Counted from the first letter of the stretch, positions 54,728-64,000 are shown. The stretch: DNA of 64,000 nucleotides from Picosynechococcus sp. PCC 7003 (GCF_001693255.1 NZ_CP016474.1:2498661-2562660), one strand, 5' to 3'. The notes: a model not told the origin generated them from the letters alone. Numbers and translations are program-made.

Positions 54728-55867
54728 CTAGGCAGCGAGGGAAAGGGGCTTACTTTTGTCTAAAATTTGCTGATAGTAACTCTGTAATTGTGCCGTTGCT
54801 GCGGCCCAACCCCATTTTTCGGCTTCCTGGCGGGCTTGTACCCGGAGCATTTCCCGTTGGGTTGCATCCATGGCAAGAAGTTTTTGGGTGGCTGTCACGG
54901 CCCCATCGGGATCCTGAGGATCAAACATATAACCATTTTCGCCATCGGTGACGATATCAGGAATCCCACCGGAATTTGCAGCCACCACCGGACAACCCGC
55001 CGCCATTGCTTCGAGGAGGACTAAGCCGAGGGTTTCTGTGCGGGATGGGAAGACAAAAACATCGGCGGAGGCAAAGGCAGACGCCAGTTCCAAACCCTGG
55101 AGATAACCGACAAAGTGGGTATTGGTGCCCGCAAAATGAGCTTCGAGTTCCGTGCGGTAGGGGCCATCACCGACGATCGCCAAGCGCGATCCAGGGATCG
55201 CTTCGAGGACGGGCTTAATTTGGTCAATTTGTTTCTCCGCCGACACCCGACCCACATAGAGCAGTAAAGGTGCTTCCGGGTGCCCCTGGGACAGGCGATC
55301 GCGCATTTTGTCAGACTTTAAGCTGGGCTGGAACATCTCCGTATCGACGCCCCGCTGCCACAGATCCAGATGTTTAATGCCATGGCTCCGGAGCTCTTCG
55401 ACCATTGCCGTGGAGGTACAGAGGTTCAATTCCGCTTGGTTATGGGCCGCCTTGAGGAGTTCCCACAGCAGTCCTTCGAGGGCACCGAGGCCGTAATGCT
55501 GGAGATATTGGGGCAGGTGGGTATGGTAGGAGGCGATGAGGGGAATATGGAGTTTTTTCGCGAAGAAAATTCCCCCCAAACCAAGAATTGCAGGGTTGAC
55601 CACATGGATGAGATCCGGCTGAAATTCCTCTAGGGCGCGGCCCACCGAAGGCCCAGGAAATGCCATTTTTAGTTCGGGATACAGAGGCAGAGGATTGCCT
55701 TTAACGCCGTAGACCACGGCTCCTTTATGTTCCCTCAGGCCACCGTCGGGACAAAATACCATTACTTGATCTCCGCTGCGTTGGAGATGATCTACGGTGT
55801 GGCGCAGTCTGGTGACAATCCCATCGACTTTCGGCAAAAAGGTTTCGGTAAACAGAGCTATACGCAT
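54728..55867 (-). CDS. sqdX: Sulfoquinovosyltransferase SqdX
   Basis: Transfers sulfoquinovose from UDP-sulfoquinovose to diacylglycerol, forming the thylakoid sulfolipid SQDG. The 379-residue GT4 protein starts MRIALFTETFLPKVDGIVTR, has HVVNPAILGLGG, ASYHTHLPQYLQHYG, WQRGVDTEMFQP, LLYVGRVSAEKQID, VGDGPYRTELEAHF and the nucleotide-sugar motif FPSRTETLGLVLLEAMAAGC. These match SqdX rather than generic GT4 enzymes, notably the GVDTE and SAEKQID segments. sqdB is not in the window. Confidence 0.9.
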   Translation of the reverse strand: MRIALFTETFLPKVDGIVTRLRHTVDHLQRSGDQVMVFCPDGGLREHKGAVVYGVKGNPLPLYPELKMAFPGPSVGRALEEFQPDLIHVVNPAILGLGGIFFAKKLHIPLIASYHTHLPQYLQHYGLGALEGLLWELLKAAHNQAELNLCTSTAMVEELRSHGIKHLDLWQRGVDTEMFQPSLKSDKMRDRLSQGHPEAPLLLYVGRVSAEKQIDQIKPVLEAIPGSRLAIVGDGPYRTELEAHFAGTNTHFVGYLQGLELASAFASADVFVFPSRTETLGLVLLEAMAAGCPVVAANSGGIPDIVTDGENGYMFDPQDPDGAVTATQKLLAMDATQREMLRVQARQEAEKWGWAAATAQLQSYYQQILDKSKPLSLAA

Positions 55868-55955
55868 GGCGATCGCAAACGAAGAAAAGAGTTTGTCTGT
55901 AGGGTATCAGACGGGGTGACATTTCTTGACAATGGATCACGGTTTTAAGGGGAGA

Positions 55956-56450
55956 TTAAGGGGTTTCCGGGAGGTTGGGGGATAGCCCTAGATCCTCAGC
56001 ATCAAATTCAAAGTATTGGTGAAATTTCGCGCTCACTTCGAGCCAATAGGAGCGCCCCTCCTGCTGCCGTCGCCGTTTAATAAAGCCTTGGGCCAGGAGA
56101 TCCTGGATGTGTTGGTAGGCACCGCTGCCCCGCAATTCGATCAGTTCCGTTTGCAAAATTGGGGATTTTAAGGCGATCGCCGCTAGGGTTCTTTGGGCAC
56201 CGATGCTCAACTCTGTGGGGATGAGATTGGTCACGAGGGCTTGAAAACTTTCCCGCAGTTGCAAGCTAAAGCCAGCGGGAGTCTCGACCACTTCGAGGGC
56301 GCTGTCCCGGTGGGCGTAATCATCCATTAATTCTAAAAGGGCGTCGGCCACCAGGTGCCGGGGTTGCCCAGCGGTATCGGCCAATTCTTCTAGGCTCAGG
56401 GGTTGGGCTTTGATGTAGAGAATCGCCTCTAGGGTCGTCGCAAGCTTCAT
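55956..56450 (-). CDS. scpB: Segregation and condensation protein B
   Basis: A 164-residue ScpB: two winged-helix domains with LEAILYIKAQPLSLEELADT, GFSLQLRESFQALV, LSIGAQRTLAAIALKSPILQ and IKRRRQQEGRSYWLEVSAKF segments. Partner of ScpA and SMC in chromosome condensation. It is slightly shorter than in firmicutes. Lies 46 bp downstream of rnhB on the same strand, probably in one operon with it and the TPR gene. Confidence 0.92.
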   Translation of the reverse strand: MKLATTLEAILYIKAQPLSLEELADTAGQPRHLVADALLELMDDYAHRDSALEVVETPAGFSLQLRESFQALVTNLIPTELSIGAQRTLAAIALKSPILQTELIELRGSGAYQHIQDLLAQGFIKRRRQQEGRSYWLEVSAKFHQYFEFDAEDLGLSPNLPETP

Positions 56451-56496
56451 GGGGGCAAACCAAACGGGATGGGGTTTAGCCTCTCACTGTATGGCT

Positions 56497-57099
56497 TTAT
56501 TCCTGCTCCGGCAAGAGTTCGAGCTGTTGGGGCGGCGGCTGAATTTTAAAACTTTGGCGGTGGTGGGGCGTCAGTCCGTATTGCCAGATGGCTTGGCGAT
56601 GTTTTTGGGTGCCATAGCCTTTGTTATTGGCCAAATCATATTCAGGGTAATGATCTGCCAGTTGGATAACGTCTTGATCCCGCTGCACTTTGGCGAGGAT
56701 ACTGGCGGCGGCGATCGCCTTTACTTTGCTGTCCCCTTGAATAATCGCCTGTTGGGGGTAAGGCAGGCGGGGAATGGTTTGGCGGCCATCGACAAAAATT
56801 TCCGTGGGTTTAATTTGTAATTTTTCCACAGCACGGGTCATGGCAAGAAACGTTGCCTGCAAAATATTAAGCTGGTCAATTTCGGCCACCGATGCCGAGG
56901 CGATCGCCCAGTCCGTTACGAGGGCTTGAATTTGGGGTACAAGGCTTTCCCGCCGTTTGGCCGACAGCTTTTTACTATCCGTGACGCCAAGCTCCTCCAG
57001 GGCTTTTTCCTGGGTTGCATTGACCACCACTGCTGCCGCCACCACCGGCCCAAACAAACAGCCCCGGCCTACCTCATCAACGCCAGCAAGTAAGACCAT
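56497..57099 (-). CDS. rnhB: Ribonuclease HII
   Basis: Removes ribonucleotides from DNA and RNA of RNA-DNA hybrids. The 200 residues contain the DE-D-D active site: AGVDEVGRGCLFGPVVAAAV (Asp, Glu), TDSKKLSAKRRE, FVDGRQTIP and GDSKVKAIAAASILAKVQRD. Length is normal for type 2 RNase H. Its ATG follows the TPR gene's stop by 3 bp, so translation is likely coupled. Confidence 0.96.
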   Translation of the reverse strand: MVLLAGVDEVGRGCLFGPVVAAAVVVNATQEKALEELGVTDSKKLSAKRRESLVPQIQALVTDWAIASASVAEIDQLNILQATFLAMTRAVEKLQIKPTEIFVDGRQTIPRLPYPQQAIIQGDSKVKAIAAASILAKVQRDQDVIQLADHYPEYDLANNKGYGTQKHRQAIWQYGLTPHHRQSFKIQPPPQQLELLPEQE

Positions 57100-57102
57100 C
57101 GT

Positions 57103-57981
57103 CTACGGTTGGTTGGGTTGCACGAGCTGTTGGAGGTTTCCCCAAGGGACTAAGGATCGCAGTGGTGCGAAATAGTCAGCCGTTTCCGCTTGAGGAAAGT
57201 AGGTCAGCGGGTCGAGGGCGATCGCCTTTTCTAAACTCTCAAAAGCCTTTTGGTAATTCCCCACCTGGGCCAAACAGCGGGCTTGGGCATACCAAGCTTC
57301 GGCATCTTCTGGGGCATCAATCAGGGCTTTAGTAAAGGCGGCGATCGCCTCTGGGTAATCCCCTAAACTTTCGAGGGTATTTCCCCGTTGGTACCAGGCC
57401 CAAAAATCCTGGGGTTTTGCCTTGAGCGCTTGGTCGTAGCTCGTCAGGGCGGTTTCTGGTTTTCCCCAGGCCAGGAGGGCATCTCCCCGACGGTACCAAC
57501 ACCAATAATCTCCAGGGCGAAATTCTAGGGCGCGGTCGTAGGTAGCCACGGCGCGATCATGGCGGCCCAGGAGTCGCCAACATTCCCCTTGGCGGTAAAT
57601 GGCCCAATAGTCGTTGGGTTGGGCGGCGAGGGCTTTTTCAAAGCAGGCGATCGCCTGGGTATAAACGTGGAGAGCTTCCATATAGAGACAGCCCTGGTCA
57701 TACCAAGACCAATAATTTTCTGGGCCAATGGCACAGGCCCGTTGGTAGGCGGCGATCGCCTCATCCACATGGCCTAATTTTTCGTGGGCCATTGCCAGGT
57801 GATACCAGGCCCAATAGTCGGTGGGATAATATTCGAGGGCGCGGTGATAGCACAGCAATGCTTCGTCAACATCACCTTCGAGCCAGCGGAGTTGTCCCTG
57901 CTGATACCAACCTCTGTAACTGTCGGGACGGCATTCTAGGGGGCGATAGATTGTGCGAGCCACGGTGAGTAAGTCTTCCAT
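57103..57981 (-). CDS. TPR-repeat protein
   Basis: About 292 residues from the ATG at 57981 (a TTG lies three codons further upstream at 57990). It consists almost entirely of seven or so tetratricopeptide repeats with an unusual shared motif DYW.WY at the start of each repeat (DYWAWYHLAMAHEKLGHVDE, NYWSWYDQGCLYMEA, DYWAIYRQGECWRLLGRHDR, DYWCWYRRGDALLAWGKPET, DFWAWYQRGNTLESLGDYPE). A protein-protein scaffold; partner unknown. First gene of the TPR-rnhB-scpB cluster. Confidence 0.88.
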   Translation of the reverse strand: MEDLLTVARTIYRPLECRPDSYRGWYQQGQLRWLEGDVDEALLCYHRALEYYPTDYWAWYHLAMAHEKLGHVDEAIAAYQRACAIGPENYWSWYDQGCLYMEALHVYTQAIACFEKALAAQPNDYWAIYRQGECWRLLGRHDRAVATYDRALEFRPGDYWCWYRRGDALLAWGKPETALTSYDQALKAKPQDFWAWYQRGNTLESLGDYPEAIAAFTKALIDAPEDAEAWYAQARCLAQVGNYQKAFESLEKAIALDPLTYFPQAETADYFAPLRSLVPWGNLQQLVQPNQP

Positions 57982-58160
57982 CCCAAGCAATAATCTTGCG
58001 TTTTTTGGCAGATCAATAATTTTTCTATATCTAAGATAACGGATTTGTTAAGGTAATCTAAAGTCTGGTTTTGACCTGCTTTGGGCGATTTTGCCCCGTT
58101 GAATGGGCCATTGGGACGGATTATTCACGCGGACGTTTTGTAACAAATTTTACGATTTTT

Positions 58161-59375
58161 ATGCTGCCCACGGATTTGTTAGTGCACCGTCGCCAGGGGG
58201 AGAGTCTCATCCCGAAATATTTAGCCCCCAATAAACAGGCGATCGCCTTAGCCGAAACCTTAATTGACTGCTTTCAACGGTGTCAGGGGGAACAGAAAAA
58301 AGTCCTCCAGGCGGAACTCCAGGAAATCGAAGGAGATAGCACCGATTTTAAAGTGCAGCGGGGTTTAGCCCACCTGTTGAAAAATCATTTCAGCACCTTT
58401 GAAATTGTCAGTCCCCTCGAACCCCAGATGTTGCGGGAAAAGGTGTTTGCCCAGGCCGCTGCAACGATGCCAATTCCCGAACAACAATTCAAAATCCTGG
58501 AGGCGATCGCCACAGAACTCAGTCAAGCCACAGACCAATCCGTCACCCCTACTGCCGTTGCCACTGGCCTCTATGCTGATTTGCCCGAAAATCACATTCT
58601 CACGGAGTTTACGCCCCCCACCCCAGAAACCCTCATCGATCGCTACAACCTCTCCCAAGTCCAGGGCATTTTCTACAAGGCGAGCCAGTTGATTATCCAC
58701 GCCCACCGTAACGACCCAGGGGAATATAAACTGCTGTTTCGCTACCTCAAGCTCTTTCAACTCATGACCTACATCGAAGGGGATGCGGACACAGGCTTTA
58801 CGATCACTATCGACGGCCCCACCAGTTTATTTAAAGCCAGTACCCGCTATGGCTTGGCGATCGCCAAGATGATTCCAGCCCTGCTCCATGTGAGCAAATG
58901 GCAACTAGAAGCCCACCTGCAATACAAAGACACCTATAGCAACACCATTCGCCAGGGACAATTTAGCCTTGATCACAGTTGTAATCTCGTCAGCCATTAT
59001 CCCTCCGGTAAACCCTACGACAGTATGCTCGAAGCCTCTTTCGTGAAAGGCTGGCAAAAGCTCAAAACCGATTGGCAACTTGAGCGGGAAGTGGATCTGA
59101 TTCCGTTGCCAGGGAGTGTGATGATTCCCGATTTTCGCCTGGTACATCCCGATGGCCAGGAATACCTTTTAGAAATTGTCGGTTATTGGCGACCGGAATA
59201 TTTGCAGAAAAAATTTTCTCAGATTCGTCGCGCTGAACAACCGAATTTAATCATTGCTATTTCAAAGCGTCTTAACCTCCAAAAAGCTGGTGTAAAATTC
59301 GACGATTTACCGAACCCAATTATTTGGTTTAAGAACAAATTGCCGGCTAAAAATGTTTTGCAAATTGTGGAATAA
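58161..59375 (+). CDS. DUF790 (Bax1-like) nuclease family protein
   Basis: About 404 residues from the ATG at 58161 (MLPTDLLVHRRQGESLIPKY); the frame also has upstream codons back to 58071 that lack family features. DUF790 proteins are the archaeal Bax1-type nucleases that act with XPB helicase; the C-terminal PD-(D/E)XK-like part is visible here: SMLEASFVKGW, EREVDLIPLPGSVMIPDFRL and LLEIVGYWRPEYLQKK. The partner helicase gene is not within 2 kb. The last 33 bases (encoding AKNVLQIVE and the stop) recur at 60072-60104. Confidence 0.85.
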   Translation: MLPTDLLVHRRQGESLIPKYLAPNKQAIALAETLIDCFQRCQGEQKKVLQAELQEIEGDSTDFKVQRGLAHLLKNHFSTFEIVSPLEPQMLREKVFAQAAATMPIPEQQFKILEAIATELSQATDQSVTPTAVATGLYADLPENHILTEFTPPTPETLIDRYNLSQVQGIFYKASQLIIHAHRNDPGEYKLLFRYLKLFQLMTYIEGDADTGFTITIDGPTSLFKASTRYGLAIAKMIPALLHVSKWQLEAHLQYKDTYSNTIRQGQFSLDHSCNLVSHYPSGKPYDSMLEASFVKGWQKLKTDWQLEREVDLIPLPGSVMIPDFRLVHPDGQEYLLEIVGYWRPEYLQKKFSQIRRAEQPNLIIAISKRLNLQKAGVKFDDLPNPIIWFKNKLPAKNVLQIVE

Positions 59376-59530
59376 GTTCCGATATTGCTAACACCATAAT
59401 GATGTCTAATTTTTTTACTCGACGAGCCTATTGATAAACCATGGGGACATGTGCGATTACCAATCACACAGTTTTGGAAGCTATATTAGAAACATTGCAA
59501 TCCATGTCACAGAAATCAGCAACATCATAA

Positions 59531-60055
59531 ATGAGTTATTTAATTATTGGTGCAAGCCTTAATCCAGAAAGCCGCAGCCAAATTCTTGCAGAACAAGCAC
59601 AATTGCTGTTGCAAAACCAAGGAAAATCGGCAAAATGGCTAGATCTTAGAAAGCTTGATTTACCTTTTTGTGCCGGGAAAAGCACCTATGATCATCCCAG
59701 CCTACCACCGTTGAATGAAATTGTTGCCGAAGCTGATGGCATTCTCGTCGCCACCCCTATTTACAATTACGATGTGAATGCTGCACTCAAAAACTTTTTG
59801 GAACTCACGGGTCAGTCTTGGCAAGAAAAAACAGTGGGTTTTCTCTGTGCGGCGGGGGGCAGATCTAGTTATATGTCTGTGATGTCCTTTGCCAATAATC
59901 TAATGTTCGATTTCCGCTGTTTAATCATCCCACGTTTTGTCTATGCGACGCGGGAAGCTTTTGCTGAAGGAAAAATTGTGGATGAAACAATCGAAACTCG
60001 GTTAGCAGAATTAGTGAATGAGTTGGTGCGAATCACAGAGGCTTTAAATGGCTAA
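59531..60055 (+). CDS. NADPH-dependent FMN reductase family protein
   Basis: A 174-residue flavodoxin-fold reductase: IIGASLNPESRSQILAEQAQ (phosphate-binding loop), ADGILVATPIYNYDVNAALK and FLCAAGGRSSYMSVMSFANN are the typical FMN-contacting segments of the SsuE/ChrR-like group. Substrate could be FMN, quinones or metals. It sits between the DUF790 stop and a second copy of the DUF790 3' end, as a single-gene insertion. Confidence 0.85.
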   Translation: MSYLIIGASLNPESRSQILAEQAQLLLQNQGKSAKWLDLRKLDLPFCAGKSTYDHPSLPPLNEIVAEADGILVATPIYNYDVNAALKNFLELTGQSWQEKTVGFLCAAGGRSSYMSVMSFANNLMFDFRCLIIPRFVYATREAFAEGKIVDETIETRLAELVNELVRITEALNG

Positions 60056-60071
60056 TAAACATAGTCCCTAA

Positions 60072-60104
60072 GCCAAAGATGTTTTACGAATTGTGGAGTA
60101 GGTT
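60072..60104 (+). repeat. Repeat of the DUF790 gene's 3' end
   Basis: 33 bp, 27 of 33 identical to 59346-59378, same orientation. Its frame reads AKDVLRIVE and TAG where the intact gene reads AKNVLQIVE and TAA. Weaker similarity extends about 15 bp upstream (codons resembling NKLP). Confidence 0.7.
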
Positions 60105-60138
60105 AGAATCCAACTAGATCTAGTCAGGTAAATCAGTA

Positions 60139-60444
60139 ATGTCTCAAGCTACAACACCCCAGCATTCAGTTGATGAACCGTTAAAAGATCTTCAGACCTG
60201 GAAACTCGAAGATGCTAAAGCCCGGTTTAGTGAAGTCGTGCGTCTGGCCCAAAAGACTCACCCCCAAATGGTGACGGTACGAGGCAAAGAAGCTGTGGTG
60301 GTTATGTCTGCTGAGCAATATGCAAAACTCTTACCGCTTCTAGAACAACCCAATCTCCACGAGCTTCTGGCGCAATCGCCCTTAAGCCACCTGGATTTTG
60401 AGCCGTCAAGCACCCGTAGCCCCGTAAGAGAAGTGGAACTATGA
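60139..60444 (+). CDS. Phd/YefM-family antitoxin
   Basis: A 101-residue antitoxin: WKLEDAKARFSEVVRLAQKT and MVTVRGKEAVVVMSAEQYAK form the Phd/YefM N-terminal DNA-binding domain, followed by an acidic tail that would occupy the toxin. It ends with ATGA overlap into the PIN toxin gene. Expected to repress its own promoter, which lies just after the DUF790-tail repeat. Confidence 0.92.
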   Translation: MSQATTPQHSVDEPLKDLQTWKLEDAKARFSEVVRLAQKTHPQMVTVRGKEAVVVMSAEQYAKLLPLLEQPNLHELLAQSPLSHLDFEPSSTRSPVREVEL

Positions 60445-60887
60445 AAGGCTGGCTTCTAGATACCAACGTTATCTCAGAACTCCGGCAGCCCAATTGTCAC
60501 CCTGCTGTGAAAGCATGGAGCGATCGCCAATCACCCCAGTCTTTTTATCTGAGCACTGTTACCATCGCAGAAATTCGCTTTGGCATTGAGCGAGTGCAGG
60601 ATGAGATGTTTCGCCAAGAGTTGATTGCGTGGCTGAATGGTACGCTCCGTCCCTGGTTTAGTGATCGACTGCTAGGGGTAGATGAAGATGTTATTTTGCG
60701 TTGGCGTTGGCTGGTCGAGAAAGGACGGCAAGAACATTACACTTTTAGCCAACCGGATTTATTCATTGCGGCGATCGCCTCCCTCCATAATCTTTGTGTC
60801 GTCACGCGCAATGTGGGGGATTTTGCAAAAGCAGATGTGCCAGTCTTTAATCCGTTTGTGAGTCTACAAACAGAGCATGAACCTTAA
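60441..60887 (+). CDS. PIN-domain toxin, VapC/FitB type
   Basis: A 148-residue ribonuclease toxin with all PIN acidic residues in place: [14 protein letters not shown] (Asp), [14 protein letters not shown] (Glu), and the C-terminal [20 protein letters not shown] with TRNVGDF. The pairing with a Phd-type antitoxin is the common FitB-like arrangement. Intact, unlike the PIN relic at 43004. Its stop overlaps the convergent asnS stop by 4 bp. Confidence 0.92.
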   Translation: MKGWLLDTNVISELRQPNCHPAVKAWSDRQSPQSFYLSTVTIAEIRFGIERVQDEMFRQELIAWLNGTLRPWFSDRLLGVDEDVILRWRWLVEKGRQEHYTFSQPDLFIAAIASLHNLCVVTRNVGDFAKADVPVFNPFVSLQTEHEP

Positions 60888-62266
60888 AATTCAGCATTTA
60901 AAGGGGTACGGGGGAAGGGAATCACATCGCGGATATTGCCCATGCCCGTCATAAACTGCACCAACCGCTCAAAGCCGAGACCAAAGCCCGCATGGGGAAC
61001 AGTGCCAAACCGCCGTAGATCGAGGTACCACCACAGATCTGCTGCTTCGATGTTCATTTCCTGAATGCGCCCTTCCAGCACATCGAGCCGCTCTTCCCGC
61101 TGGGAACCGCCAATAATTTCGCCAATCTTCGGTGCGAGCACATCCATCGCCGCTACAGTTTTCTGATCATCATTGAGGCGCATATAAAAAGCCTTGATAT
61201 CTTTTGGATAGTTGCTCACGATTAAAGGCTTTTTAAATAGGTCTTCGGCGAGATACCGTTCGTGTTCGGACTGGAGATCGATGCCCCATTCCACCGGAAA
61301 TTCAAAGGTTTTATTGCTTTTTTCTAAAAGGGCGATCGCCTCGGTGTAGGTAATCCGGGCAAACTCATTCTCGATAATATTTTGGGCCGTAGCGAGGACA
61401 GAATTATCAATGCGCTTGTTGAAAAATTCCATGTCTTCAGGACAAGCTTCTAATACATACTTGAAGATGTAGCGCAGAAATTCCTCGGCTAAATCCTGGT
61501 CGCCGATAATGTCGCAAAAGGCCATCTCCGGTTCCACCATCCAAAACTCCGCCAAGTGCCTGGAAGTGTTGGAGTTTTCCGCCCGGAAAGTTGGCCCGAA
61601 GGTGTAGACATCTTTGAAAGCCATCGCCATCACTTCCGCTTCTAACTGACCGCTCACCGTCAGATAGGCAGGCCGCCCAAAAAAGTCTTCAGCATAGTCA
61701 ACGGCTCCATCTTTTGTTCGCTTTGGGTTGGCCAGATCAAAATTGGTGACCGCAAACATTTCCCCCGCCCCTTCGCAATCGCTGGCGGTAATAATCGGTG
61801 TGTGGGCCCAGATAAAGCCCCGCTCCTGAAAGAATTGATGGATTGCGGTGGCACAGGCATTCCGCACTCGCATCACTGCCCCCATGGTATTAGTCTTACC
61901 CCGCAGGTGGCCAATGGTGCGCAAAAATTCAAAGCTGTGGCGTTTTTTCTGGAGGGGATAGGTTTCGGGATCTGCTTCCCCGTGGACAGTCACCTCTTTT
62001 GCCTGGAGTTCGATACGTTGCCCTTTGCCTGGGGATTCCACGACTAAGCCTGTCGCTGTAACCGCAGCCCCCGTATTGAGCTTTTTAATGATGGCTTCGT
62101 AATCGGCCAGGGTACCATCGATAATCACCTGGAGGCCGTTCATCGTCGAGCCGTCGCTAATTTCAATGAAAGAAAACCCCTTCAGTTCCCGTTTGGTTTT
62201 TACCCATCCCTCGGCGGTGATGGTGCTGTTGATGGCGGCGGTGTTGAGGATTTCCTTAATGCGCAT
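60884..62266 (-). CDS. asnS: Asparaginyl-tRNA synthetase
   Basis: A 460-residue class IIb synthetase from the ATG at 62266 (the frame reaches a TTG at 62305). The OB-fold anticodon-binding domain occupies the first ~115 residues ([20 protein letters not shown]). The catalytic domain shows motif 2 [20 protein letters not shown] and motif 3 [20 protein letters not shown], with the asparagine-type sequence rather than aspartyl. Complete. Confidence 0.95.
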   Translation of the reverse strand: MRIKEILNTAAINSTITAEGWVKTKRELKGFSFIEISDGSTMNGLQVIIDGTLADYEAIIKKLNTGAAVTATGLVVESPGKGQRIELQAKEVTVHGEADPETYPLQKKRHSFEFLRTIGHLRGKTNTMGAVMRVRNACATAIHQFFQERGFIWAHTPIITASDCEGAGEMFAVTNFDLANPKRTKDGAVDYAEDFFGRPAYLTVSGQLEAEVMAMAFKDVYTFGPTFRAENSNTSRHLAEFWMVEPEMAFCDIIGDQDLAEEFLRYIFKYVLEACPEDMEFFNKRIDNSVLATAQNIIENEFARITYTEAIALLEKSNKTFEFPVEWGIDLQSEHERYLAEDLFKKPLIVSNYPKDIKAFYMRLNDDQKTVAAMDVLAPKIGEIIGGSQREERLDVLEGRIQEMNIEAADLWWYLDLRRFGTVPHAGFGLGFERLVQFMTGMGNIRDVIPFPRTPLNAEF

Positions 62267-62337
62267 GGTCGTTGATCTAGTCTGAGGTAGAGGAACTGAA
62301 AACAAGTGCGCCCTTTATCTTATCGAGTTTGAGGGGT

Positions 62338-62739
62338 TCAGGGCAGAAATGGGGAGGGTTTCGTCAAATCCATGGTGCGGCAGGTGCATTGGCCAAACCA
62401 ACGGTAACGGTTGGTCGCCACCAGCCGATAGAGCCAATCCCGGAAATTTTGCGGCAAAGGGCGAGCCAAGGTGAGCAGTTGCCATGGGCCACCCAGCCTT
62501 TGACAGATAGCCAAGCAAGCATTGGATGCATAGTAAGTATTTTCCCCATCAAAGTAGGCGATCGCCCAGTCTTCTGGATCTTCGGGGAGGGGTGGTAAAT
62601 ATTGTTGGGCTGTTTTCCCTTGGAGGGGCGCTAGATAAAATCTCTGGTCTGGGTCGATTTTGAGCATCAAATCAACAAAACCATTGCAAAGATTACACTC
62701 CCCATCAAAGAAAATAATCGGCTTTGAATGATCAAACAT
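62338..62739 (-). CDS. DCC-family thiol-disulfide oxidoreductase-like protein (DUF393)
   Basis: About 133 residues from the ATG at 62739, which overlaps the metH stop by 8 bp; the frame itself extends further into metH. The family signature [14 protein letters not shown] (DCC, CxxC) is at residues 11-24, and the rest ([28 protein letters not shown]) fits DUF393. Probably a thioredoxin-fold redox protein. Translational coupling with metH is likely. Confidence 0.85.
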   Translation of the reverse strand: MFDHSKPIIFFDGECNLCNGFVDLMLKIDPDQRFYLAPLQGKTAQQYLPPLPEDPEDWAIAYFDGENTYYASNACLAICQRLGGPWQLLTLARPLPQNFRDWLYRLVATNRYRWFGQCTCRTMDLTKPSPFLP

Positions 62740-64000
62740 TGAAGTATTTCGCAACGGGGTGGTAGGTGATAATCGCCGAGGTGGATTGTTCGGGATAAAT
62801 TTGCTCACTTTCGTCCATGTACATCCCAATGCGGTCAGTTTTTAGGAGGTCTAATTGGGTATATTGATCCAAAATATTTGGACAAGCCGGATAACCAAAA
62901 CTATAGCGGGAGCCTTGGTACCGCTGTTTCAACATATCTTTAATGTTGTCGGGTTCAGAATCCCCAAAACCCAGTTCGCGTCGGATTCGGGCGTGGCACC
63001 ATTCCGCCAGAGCTTCTGCCGTTTGAACAGCAATGCCATGATAGTAAAGATAATCGGTGTATTCGTCGGCGGCAAAGAGTTTTTGGGCGTATTCCGTTGC
63101 AATTTCTCCCACGGTCACTGCCTGCATCGGGAACACATCTAAAACTCCTGATTCGGTAGACGCAAAGAAATCAGCAATGCACAATCTTTTGCCTGATTTT
63201 TGGCGAGGAAATTCAAAACGGGCGACTTCGGTAATGGTTTGTTCACTGACGTATTCATCGGGATCATAGACGATTAAGGTGTTGCCTTCCGATTGGCAAG
63301 GGAAATAACCATAGATCACTGTGGGGTCAAGAATCTTTTCGGCGATCGCCTTTTGTTTCCATTCTTCCAACAGAGGATGAACTGTATCTTGGATGAACTG
63401 GTCGTATTCTGCTTTAGATTGCTCTTTGGTTTTGCGGAATTGCCACTGTCCAACGAAGAGAGCCTGTAGATCGAGATGCCAGAAAATTTCTTCTAGATCG
63501 ATATCAGAGGCGCGTAAAATTTGGGTTCCCCAGAAGGGGGGACGGGGACGAGCAATATTATCATCCACCAGTTCAGAACGGCGGGTATCGATCACTTCTG
63601 GTTCTTGGGATTTACTTTCTTCGACCACAATTTCCTCACCATCGCCGCTATAGGTGCGCTGATTCGCCTCGGCATATTCCCCTAAAAATCCTTGATAATC
63701 GTCCCATTTACTATCAGCTTTAGCGGGCATTAATTTATCCATGAAATGCAGATCCGCAAAGGCATCTTTCCCGTAAATAACTTGTCCTTTGTAGGTGTTT
63801 TGACAGTCTTGGTAGACAAATTTCGGTGTTAGGGCCGCTCCCCCCAAAATAACGGGGACTGTAATGCCTTTTTCGTTAAAAGCTTCTAAATTGTCCTTCA
63901 TAAATGCCGTGGATTTTACCAACAACCCACTCATAGCAATGCAATCTGCACCATTTTCCTCGTAGGCTTGGATGATATTTTCAACGGGTTGTTTAATGCC
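62732..64000 (-). CDS. metH: Cobalamin-dependent methionine synthase, C-terminal part (gene runs off the window)
   Basis: The frame is open to the last base, so only the C-terminal ~420 residues are present. The edge holds the end of the B12-binding domain ([30 protein letters not shown]). The activation (AdoMet-binding) domain follows from about residue 120: [26 protein letters not shown]-like [44 protein letters not shown] and [19 protein letters not shown]. Converts homocysteine to methionine with methyl-tetrahydrofolate. Confidence 0.93.
   Translation of the reverse strand, partial: GIKQPVENIIQAYEENGADCIAMSGLLVKSTAFMKDNLEAFNEKGITVPVILGGAALTPKFVYQDCQNTYKGQVIYGKDAFADLHFMDKLMPAKADSKWDDYQGFLGEYAEANQRTYSGDGEEIVVEESKSQEPEVIDTRRSELVDDNIARPRPPFWGTQILRASDIDLEEIFWHLDLQALFVGQWQFRKTKEQSKAEYDQFIQDTVHPLLEEWKQKAIAEKILDPTVIYGYFPCQSEGNTLIVYDPDEYVSEQTITEVARFEFPRQKSGKRLCIADFFASTESGVLDVFPMQAVTVGEIATEYAQKLFAADEYTDYLYYHGIAVQTAEALAEWCHARIRRELGFGDSEPDNIKDMLKQRYQGSRYSFGYPACPNILDQYTQLDLLKTDRIGMYMDESEQIYPEQSTSAIITYHPVAKYFNV

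Noticed and set aside
1-64000. Many GCGATCGC palindromes
   Set aside because: These are HIP1 sites, a known genome-wide feature of many cyanobacteria; used only as a host signature and to judge foreign segments.

Overview
The window is a stretch of cyanobacterial chromosome. Evidence: GCGATCGC (HIP1) palindromes occur throughout, and the gene set includes heme oxygenase for phycobilins, ChlP geranylgeranyl reductase, the variable chain of ferredoxin-thioredoxin reductase, the sulfolipid transferase SqdX, FutA-type iron-binding protein, an ABA4-like protein and a DUF1815 protein. Gene content and style resemble a unicellular marine Synechococcus/Picosynechococcus (PCC 7002-like) lineage; that is recall-based inference, not a database match. 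No rRNA, tRNA or CRISPR array was seen.

Layout. 1-6 kb: partial sterol desaturase/SDR fusion, LapA-like protein, aroK, argB, convergent rtcB, and a DnaJ-pentapeptide protein. 6-13.6 kb: 5-oxoprolinase, ftrV, flotillin-like protein, SLH lipoprotein. 13.6-20 kb: ho1, a gap with a small MITE, an amino-acid permease, futA, dprA, carA. 20-25.6 kb: a giant CBS/REC/PAS histidine kinase and a PilB-N-like protein. 26.6-29.7 kb: a complete zinc operon znuA-znuC-znuB-zur with a candidate Zur box. 29.6-41 kb: housekeeping genes (gamma-carbonic anhydrase, YjbQ, M16 peptidase, PsiE, yqeK, transglutaminase, alr, carB). 41-42.4 kb: argH. 42.4-49.1 kb: an accessory island (below). 49-64 kb: DUF6228-like and VOC proteins, ABA4-like, DUF1815, cdsA, cutA, chlP, sqdX, scpB, rnhB, TPR protein, DUF790 nuclease, FMN reductase, a Phd/PIN toxin-antitoxin pair, asnS, a DCC protein and the 3' half of metH. 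argB, carA, carB and argH serve arginine/pyrimidine synthesis but are scattered.

The most interesting structure is downstream of argH. The last ~105 bases of argH recur, in the same orientation, at least five more times over 6.7 kb (copies at 42459, 43583, 43716, 46081 and 49049). Small gene cassettes lie between the copies: an ADP-ribosyltransferase-like ORF with a decayed VapBC pair; a DUF1852/MesX-like gene split by an IS630 element; and an HNH endonuclease with a membrane-anchored alpha/beta hydrolase. The copies are not simple duplicates of the resident argH. Copies 3 and 5 share differences from it, as if each cassette arrived with the argH end of another genome. A second, smaller case is seen at the DUF790 gene, whose last 33 bases recur 726 bp downstream with one FMN-reductase gene in between. 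Together these suggest a recurring route of gene acquisition at CDS 3' ends that regenerates or duplicates the host gene's tail. No integrase is present in the window, so Campbell-type recombination of transforming DNA and an unknown site-specific mechanism both remain open.
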